The position numbers were made by a program, and so were the translations under genes. This document shows, piece by piece, positions 58,000-64,000 of a stretch of 64,000 nt of DNA (position 1 is its first letter; each line of letters opens with the position of its first letter). The notes under the pieces were generated by a model, which ran no database searches, was not told the origin of the DNA, and worked only from the letters and a program-made list of their open reading frames with translations. Source of the stretch: Eustoma russellianum (lineage: Eukaryota; Streptophyta; Magnoliopsida; Gentianales; Gentianaceae); the NCBI GenBank assembly GCA_036186865.1, contig AP025055.1:8138010-8202009 (forward strand). Reading direction: 5' to 3'.

Positions 58000-58800
58000 T
58001 CACAGCCAAAACTCGCATTTACTGAACTTGGCATATAACTGTCTTGCTCTTAGAATGTTTAGGATTGTCCTCAAATGGGCTGCGTGGGTCTCTTCGTCAG
58101 GCGAATATATCAAGATATCATCTATGAAGACCACCACGAATTTATCCAACTGTTCTTGGAAGATTCGATTCATGAGATCCATAATGGCGGCAGGGGCATT
58201 GGTCAAACCAAAAGGCATGACTAGGAACTCATAGTGTCCATATCGGGTTCTGAAAGTATCTTAGGGGACATCTTTCCGCCTTTATCTTTAGACTGGAAGT
58301 ACCCATATCATAGGTCTATCTTACTAAAAATTCGAGATCCCCTGCATTAAGATACTTTAGATAGGGTTTTGGAAAAGATTTAAATCTGATTCAAGTTAAA
58401 CTTATGATTTACTTACCCTGAGCTGGTCGAATAAGTCTCAATCCGGGGCAACGGGTACTTGTTCTTTATGGTAATTTTGTTGAGCTCCCGGTAATCAATT
58501 CATAGGCCATACTTCCCATCTTTCTTTTTCACGAATAGCACCGGAGCACCCATGGTGAACACCTGGGGCGATAAGTTTCTTCTCTAACAGTTCGTGTAAC
58601 TGTTCTTTTATTCCTTTAGTTCAGCAGGTGCCATGCGATAAGGGGCTTTCGATATGGGTTCCGCTCCTGGTACAAGGTTGATTTTCGAAAAGCGATCTCC
58701 CGATCAGGAGGGTAGTCCAGGCAAATCATCGGGAAATACATCAGGGTACTACTTAACAATTGGAACTTGTGCAAGGGTAGGGCCTTCTTGCTCAGCACTT
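58000..58800 (-). pseudogene. G1 pol: reverse transcriptase, broken
   Basis: The N-terminal phrase LPPDREIAF lies near 58700. The central palm is badly decayed between 58600 and 58230. An open frame 58218-58000 has MPFGLTNAPA and the catalytic VVFIDDILIYS, then the thumb start (LYAKFSKCEFWL). The catalytic Asp pair is intact, but at least three frame changes interrupt the domain. Confidence 0.9.
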
Positions 58801-58920
58801 AGAACATAAACCAAGAATCCTTCATGCCCTTCCTTAATGCTTGGGTGGCACGAGTTGCGTTAACAAAGACTTTCTTAGTTGGTTTCTTTAATTTGGTTCC
58901 TCCTTGGAATGACATCTCTT

Positions 58921-59267
58921 CTAGAGCTGGGTCCTTAATGATGACTGCCTACTTCGGCAGTCAATGTGAGCATGATTCTTTGAGAGCCAATCCATTCCAA
59001 GTATGACATCAAAATCACTCATAGGTATGGGGATCAAATTGGCCTCAAACGTCTGGTCATTAACCTCGAGCGCACAATTTCTGAATATGTGAGGGAAAAC
59101 AAGCACTGATCGCCAGCTACTTGTACTCTATAAGGTGAATCTAATCGGACTGGATCATGATCAATATTCTTAGCAAACTTCCGGCAGATAAATGAGTGGC
59201 TAGTGCCACTGTCGAACAACACATTTGCAGGTATGCTACACACTAATATAGTTCCTGAACCATGCAC
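58921..59267 (-). pseudogene. G1 protease, broken
   Basis: The frame 59267-59034 carries the active-site block NVLFDSGTSHSFI with its Asp intact. The second half (ALEVNDQTFEANLIPIPM, FDVILGMDWL) is in another frame, 59106-58921. Gypsy-type aspartic protease, which cleaves Gag-Pol. Confidence 0.9.
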
Positions 59268-59349
59268 ATTTTACTAAGCAATGTGATAGACATGCATAAG
59301 TGAAATGTATTGAAGGCATAAAACTTTAAATCTTACCAGTCACTACATC

Positions 59350-60493
59350 AGCAGTCTCCTCGACATCCGCATTCCGTCATAGCGTACACTCTTGCATTTG
59401 TACGGGGCCGCTGGTTCTTTTGTTGTTGCTGCGGCTGTGCTCCTTTTTCTGGACAATCTTAATCATGTGGCCATCTTTGCCGCATCCAAAGCATTTTCCT
59501 GTTTTCCACCTGCACTCACCCACATGCCTCTTCTGGCAGTGAGAGCAAACCGATATTGCTGGCTATTGAGAGGAAGTCTGATTCTTCTGCTGATTATTTT
59601 GGTTTGCTTGCGGTGTTGATTTCTGTCCTTGACGAACTGATCCTCTGAAATTCTTCTTTGCCACTTTCTTATATTTCTCATTACCGGTCCCTTGTCTTTC
59701 TCGTTTCTGGCCCACGTTATCTCTTCGGACAATATCCCTCTCTATGCGGGTAGGATGCATCTAGAAGTGCTACAAAATTGGTAGGATTTGCAATTTACCA
59801 ACCACGTCCTAATCCTCGGATTCAGGCCTCTTTCAAACTTTAGCATTTTCGTCTCTTCGTCATTCATCGTAACGGGCTGGAACCTCCCAAGTGCAATGAA
59901 ATTGTTGGCGTATCTGCTACCGTCATGCCCGGCTCTTGTTTCAAAGATTCAAATTCATGTCTCTTTTGTAATTTGACAGATGGGGGAATATAGAACTTAT
60001 GGAATTCTTGTAGAAATCTCACCTAGGCAATCGGTCTAGGCAAAGGCTGCAGATTTGTCTTCCACCATTGATTGGCCTCACTGAGCAGGGAAAGGTCGGA
60101 TGGCCTGAGCTTCATCTCCTCCGGGGCTTGAATTAGCTCAAAACAGTTTTCAACCTCATCTAGCCATTTTTCTGCGATATCGGGGTCTGGCCTTCCTTCA
60201 AACGGGGGGTACCGTTAGCCCTCTTGAGCTTCTCAAAATAGTATTGGACATCCCTTACTGGCTGAGGTGGAGCATTCTGATGAATTAAGCCTTGCCCTAT
60301 CTGAGTAACAACTTGGCAAAAAGCCTGAAAAGCATTCATGTCTGGAATGACCGGAGGAACAGGTGCCTGTGGAGCTGGTGGTGGAGGATTCTGGTCCGGC
60401 TGGTGGCGGCGGGACCTCTGCTGGTGGTGGAATGGGCTCCTGAGCAGCTGGTTGTGCTCTCGGAGGTCTGCCACGTGGTCTCACCATCTGCAC
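59350..60493 (-). pseudogene. G1 gag, broken
   Basis: The N-terminus at 60493 is basic then Pro-rich (RPRGRPPRAQPAAQ); the frame changes near 60350-60470, with the continuation in 60474-60160 (MNAFQAFCQVVTQIGQG). The middle (60160-59760) is decayed. A zinc-knuckle region at about 59545-59470 has CSHCQKRHVGEC followed by CFGCGKDGHMIK with the last Cys lost. Length and order fit Tekay gag. Confidence 0.82.
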
Positions 60494-60779
60494 TTATGGG
60501 TTTAGCATCTATTTAGAATATCGGAATTAAAATCAATCGAATTTGACTAAGGACCAAAATCGAAAACTCTTAAGTAAAGAAGATAAAAGGGCACGTCTTA
60601 TGTCATAGACTTAGCTTTCATAGTTTAGGATTAGTTATTAAATTACATCCTAAACCCGGTCTAAGTGGTCCTAGTCTAAGGTCATCACTCATCTAAGATC
60701 ATGACTTAGGTCTAAGATCAAACTTAGATTGCTAAGATCATAACTTAGTCCTACGTTCTGCCCGAAATCTAGAGCCTGG

Positions 60780-60791
60780 GCTCTGATACCA
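60780..60791 (-). promoter_or_regulatory. G1 primer-binding site
   Basis: Minus-strand TGGTATCAGAGC, the plant initiator-Met-tRNA complement, two bases inside the LTR. Confidence 0.92.
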
Positions 60792-60793
60792 CC

Positions 60794-63700
60794 TGTAGCG
60801 CCCCGCACCCGGCCTCGTCCGGATACGGTGCACCCGCCGTACTTCACTGAGGAGAGTACAAGGCGTCATGCATAACATGTGAACATCCATAACATAAGTC
60901 GTGGACTCCCATGTAGTAAAATTTAGGCAGAATTAAAACTTTTCAAATCAAACATGCATCACATTTACTGAGTTCCCAAAGTAGTAGTACCCCAAATCAT
61001 AACATAACCGACAATCCAGAGAGTTTAAACATAGTCATAATACAAATCGTCTTGGCAGCACAAAAGTCCTTAGCTTAGCTCTCTTCATACTCCTCGCTAT
61101 GGATAAGGTACTCTCGGCTCGTCCTCGATCCATTCTATCTTGGCATTCTCGGCTCTGGGGAAAAATAAAGTGTGAGTGATAAAGATCACCCAGCAAGAAT
61201 ACAATAAACTAGCATGAAATACGTAAAGAATCATAACATGAATGTATTACCCCAAAAACCTCAAATAATCATAATTCATACCTGCTCTTGGATCCTGTAC
61301 TTATTTGACGTTCGGCTTAGGCATGTTTTAGGGAATGCTATACCATACCTGATCTTGGATCCTGAACTTACTTGGCATTCGTCTTAAGCATGTTATTAGG
61401 AAATGCTTTACCAACAATAACTTATAACCATTAATTGTGACATGCAACATGTGTTCATGATCGTGAATTAGCAAGATGCAATGCATGTCATGTCATGTCA
61501 TGTCAAAACATCATTTTGGTCCCATAAGTAACATGTCGTAAAAAAGAGTGTCAGATCAATTAACCCCGGATCTGAGCGGGTCCAGAACAGATATCAGACC
61601 AATTAACCCCGGGCCTGAACGGGTCCAGAACAGATATCAGATCAATTAACCCGGATCTGAGCGGGTCCAGAACAGATATCAGATCAATTAACCCCGGATC
61701 TGAGTGGGTCCAGAACATATCATATCATCAGACCAATTAACCCCGGGTCTGGAGTCGGGTTAGTCGCATGCTTGGCGGCAAAGGAATCATGAAGCTTTCT
61801 TTAAAAACATGGGACCGTAAAAACTTTTCATGCATAACGAAAGATAGTCGCTTGTAAAACTTGCTTGCATCATAAAATCCATGAAAATCAGTTTCATGAT
61901 CATGCATGATACATGCTGCTGTGATATGAAATGCAAGTCATGCATGAATAATCGTATGCATTCCTTATAACATGTCAACATACATGAATTTGGAAGCTAA
62001 ATATTTCCAAGACTTTTACTTCATATTCATAGGGCGGTTAAGCTAACCAATTAGGTCCATTTCCATAATTCTTTTGTCACAAATACGTTTGGTGGAATCT
62101 TAGATACATGTCATAAAATTTCAGATTATTTCAATAACCGTAAAGGGGCTTATTTACTTGCTTTCCGAACTGGGTTAGGTGATGAAACTGAGCTGACAGA
62201 TTTTACTAAAAATTCAATTGCGGCAAATCCGTAATTCGTTTTCTAGAAATTCCAACTCGTCCAAGTCATAAACATGTGGAACTAGTATCTATCGAAATTT
62301 AGCCTATTGCATATCTCTAAGTCCCTTTTTGAGGCCTGGAATGTCGTTACTAATTTCAGGTTGGCTCAGTAATTTCAGCTGAGCAGTTTTACCAATAATT
62401 TATTAAAAATAATCCAGAACTTATTTTACCAAGATTCCAGCTGGCGTGTCCACTACACTCATAGGATTATTACCATGCCAAAAATCAGCTTTATTGGTCA
62501 TCTACAAGGTCCTTTTTAAGTCAGTGAAAAGAGGTCACTATTCTGCTCAATTTCCGTTTTTCAGGTCTGACCAGTCTTACCAAATATTTTGTTAAACATT
62601 AACCATAGCTCATTTACCAAAATTCCAGCTGGAATCTCTACTAAACTCATGGGCCTAGGTTTGTGCCAGAAATCAGATTTATTGTAGGTTCACAAGGTCC
62701 TCTTTTAATACGTTGAAATCAATGATCAATTCTGCCCAGCTCCAGAATTTGTTACTGGAGTAGTTTTACCGCGTAATTTCTTAAAAATAATCCTTAGCTT
62801 ATTTTGATAAAATCCCAACTCTCACTTGTGATACATTCATAAGTCTAACTTTGTACCAAAAACTAGCTTCATTGAAGGTCTGTAAGGTCAGTGCTTAAAC
62901 CATCTAAAACGTCACTTATTCTGTCCAGTTCCAGAATTTCCAGCCTGAGCAGTTTCACCAAAACATTTATTAAAAATAATCCATAACTTATTTTACCACA
63001 ATTCCAACTCTCACATTTGCTAAACATCTATAATAACATCATACCAAAAACCAATTTGATAGCACGTTAGTAAGGTTCAGTTTAGGGTCACACATCTCAC
63101 TGTCCAATTTGTCCAGCTCCAGTGGTTTGACATTTTACCCTCTTTTCATGTCAAGTGACCACTAATTATCTTGTGCTTATGAATAACTTATTAGTCATCA
63201 CATACACCTTTTTCCTATGAATGTCCAGATTTCATTCCTCATTTTGAGTCCTCTTTACACCATGTCAAAACAGTGGGTAGTTTGTTCACAACCACTAGCA
63301 TGCTTGTTTACAAAGATGTTCTTTCTTGGATTCAACTCACTTTCATCTTCATCCTTTAGGCCGAAATTTAGGTGATACCAAGAACATATTTTCACAACAC
63401 TTATTTAAGCATGCAACACATTCAAGTATCATGTTATTCCAATCTTACCCAAACAACCTCATAAAATTCACATTTAACACATGCATGCTTTCTTAGGTCT
63501 TCACAAGTTTCATCCAAGAGTTAATCTAGCCTAGACTTACTTAGCTGGACCTTAATTCATCTTAAGACAGCCCCATTTCACTTTGCATGCAAGAAAAGAT
63601 TGCATCTTTGAAAGAATTAGTCACATGCAAGATAATGTTCTTAAGAAATCACTAAGGTACAAACTTGAACTTAGTGTTTTCTTCTAAAGTTCACATCTTA

Positions 63701-64000
63701 GGAACATCTAGCCATTCAAGTCACTAATTCTTCAAATAAATCATGAGAGTCTAGTGTATACTTGCCTCTTCAAGCTAGAGTTCTTGTCTTAGCTTGGTTA
63801 TGAAGTGAGTTGAGTTAGAATCCTCCTCCTTTTCCACTCTTGACTACACGGTTTTGATGGAGAGGAAAAAGGAGAGTTAGTCTTCATTCAATAGTGAAAA
63901 TAGAGTTCCAATTGAGGCTAGAACATCTTACCAAATTAGGCTTGGAGTGGAGCTTCAAGTGTAGCAAGATAGCACCACCTAAGAGAGTTGAAATCTTCCA
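60794..64000 (-). repeat. G1 5' LTR, runs off the window
   Basis: Starts TGTAGCGCCCCGCACCC. About 3.2 kb is visible; joined with the 3' copy the full LTR would be about 4.1 kb. It contains the hairpin array at 61552-61760. No gene is present. Confidence 0.9.
61552..61760 (-). repeat. Tekay LTR hairpin array, G1 copy (43-bp units)
   Basis: Five tandem units of 42-44 bp. Each has CAGATC or CAGACC, a loop AATTAACCCCG, then GATCTG, GGCCTG or GGTCTG, followed by GGGTCCAGAACAGATAT. On the sense strand the loop is CGGGGTTAATT, one base from loop 1 of LTR F in the same position. Confidence 0.85.

Larger units (their letters stand above)
54106..64000 (-). mobile_element. G1: Tekay/Del-type Ty3/gypsy element, runs off the window
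   Basis: 3' LTR 54106-55759 (truncated on the left by E'), polypurine tract, internal region 55760-60793 (5.0 kb, normal for the lineage), PBS, 5' LTR from 60794 past 64000. The gag-PR-RT-RH-INT order with a chromodomain-type C-terminus indicates a chromovirus of the Tekay/Del group. Bases 63279-64000 and 54106-54830 differ at only two positions, so insertion was recent. Confidence 0.92.

Noticed and set aside
60780..60791. tRNA-like match TGGTATCAGAGC
   Set aside because: Only the 12-nt primer-binding site is present, next to an LTR end; no tRNA fold. The same applies at 50087, 38842 and 32049.
61552..61760. Regular 43-bp repeats resembling a CRISPR array
   Set aside because: The units are tandem hairpins within a plant Tekay LTR, with no unique spacers and no cas genes; the same array occurs in three other LTRs.

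Overview
The window looks like plant nuclear DNA made almost entirely of nested retrotransposons. I see no host gene, tRNA, rRNA or organellar gene. The families present (L1-type LINEs with a C-terminal RNase H, a Sirevirus-type Ty1/copia element, Tekay/Del-type Ty3/gypsy chromoviruses with LTRs over 4 kb, and a fragment resembling plant Au-type SINEs) point to a flowering plant, probably a eudicot; the species cannot be read from the sequence.

Layout. 1-3695: 3' half of LINE-1 (+), inserted in a minus-oriented Sirevirus LTR whose end remains at 3696-4059. 4060-5284: unassigned AT-rich DNA. 5285-11257: LINE-2 (+), heavily decayed. 11467 to at least 42659: one old Sirevirus, S1 (minus strand), split by later insertions. 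Its 3' LTR (11467-24824) holds a solo Tekay LTR, G4 (13848-24514, TSD ATATA), which itself holds a near full-length LINE-3 (14769-20987, 14-bp TSD). Its internal region (24825-38854) holds a gag-only Tekay element, G3 (28202-36881), whose 5' LTR carries a SINE fragment. Its 5' LTR (38855-42659) holds a solo Sirevirus LTR in the opposite orientation, D (39051-41684), and is then cut by a Tekay LTR, F (42660-45255).

45256-54105 is rearranged: Sirevirus LTR E, a decayed Tekay element G2, an inverted Tekay LTR fragment (51164-51866) and a left-truncated Sirevirus LTR E'. 54106-64000 is Tekay element G1 (minus strand). The comparable parts of its two LTRs differ at only two positions in about 720, yet its gag-pol is broken. 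Every coding region here is interrupted except LINE-3 ORF1, which is open throughout.

The least expected signal is repeated RNA/DNA secondary structure in the non-coding parts of several element types. (1) LINE 3' UTRs carry modules of a perfect hairpin followed 3-5 nt later by GGTATG or a close variant; the stems change sequence between copies but stay paired. (2) Tekay LTRs carry arrays of 5-6 hairpins with 6-bp stems of several different sequences around a similar loop. (3) Sirevirus LTRs carry twin inverted repeats near their start and evenly spaced copies of a 16-20-bp palindrome in their middle. LINE-3 also shows an ATGA overlap between the ORF1 stop and the ORF2 start, and a long open frame in its 3' region that has a counterpart in LINE-1.
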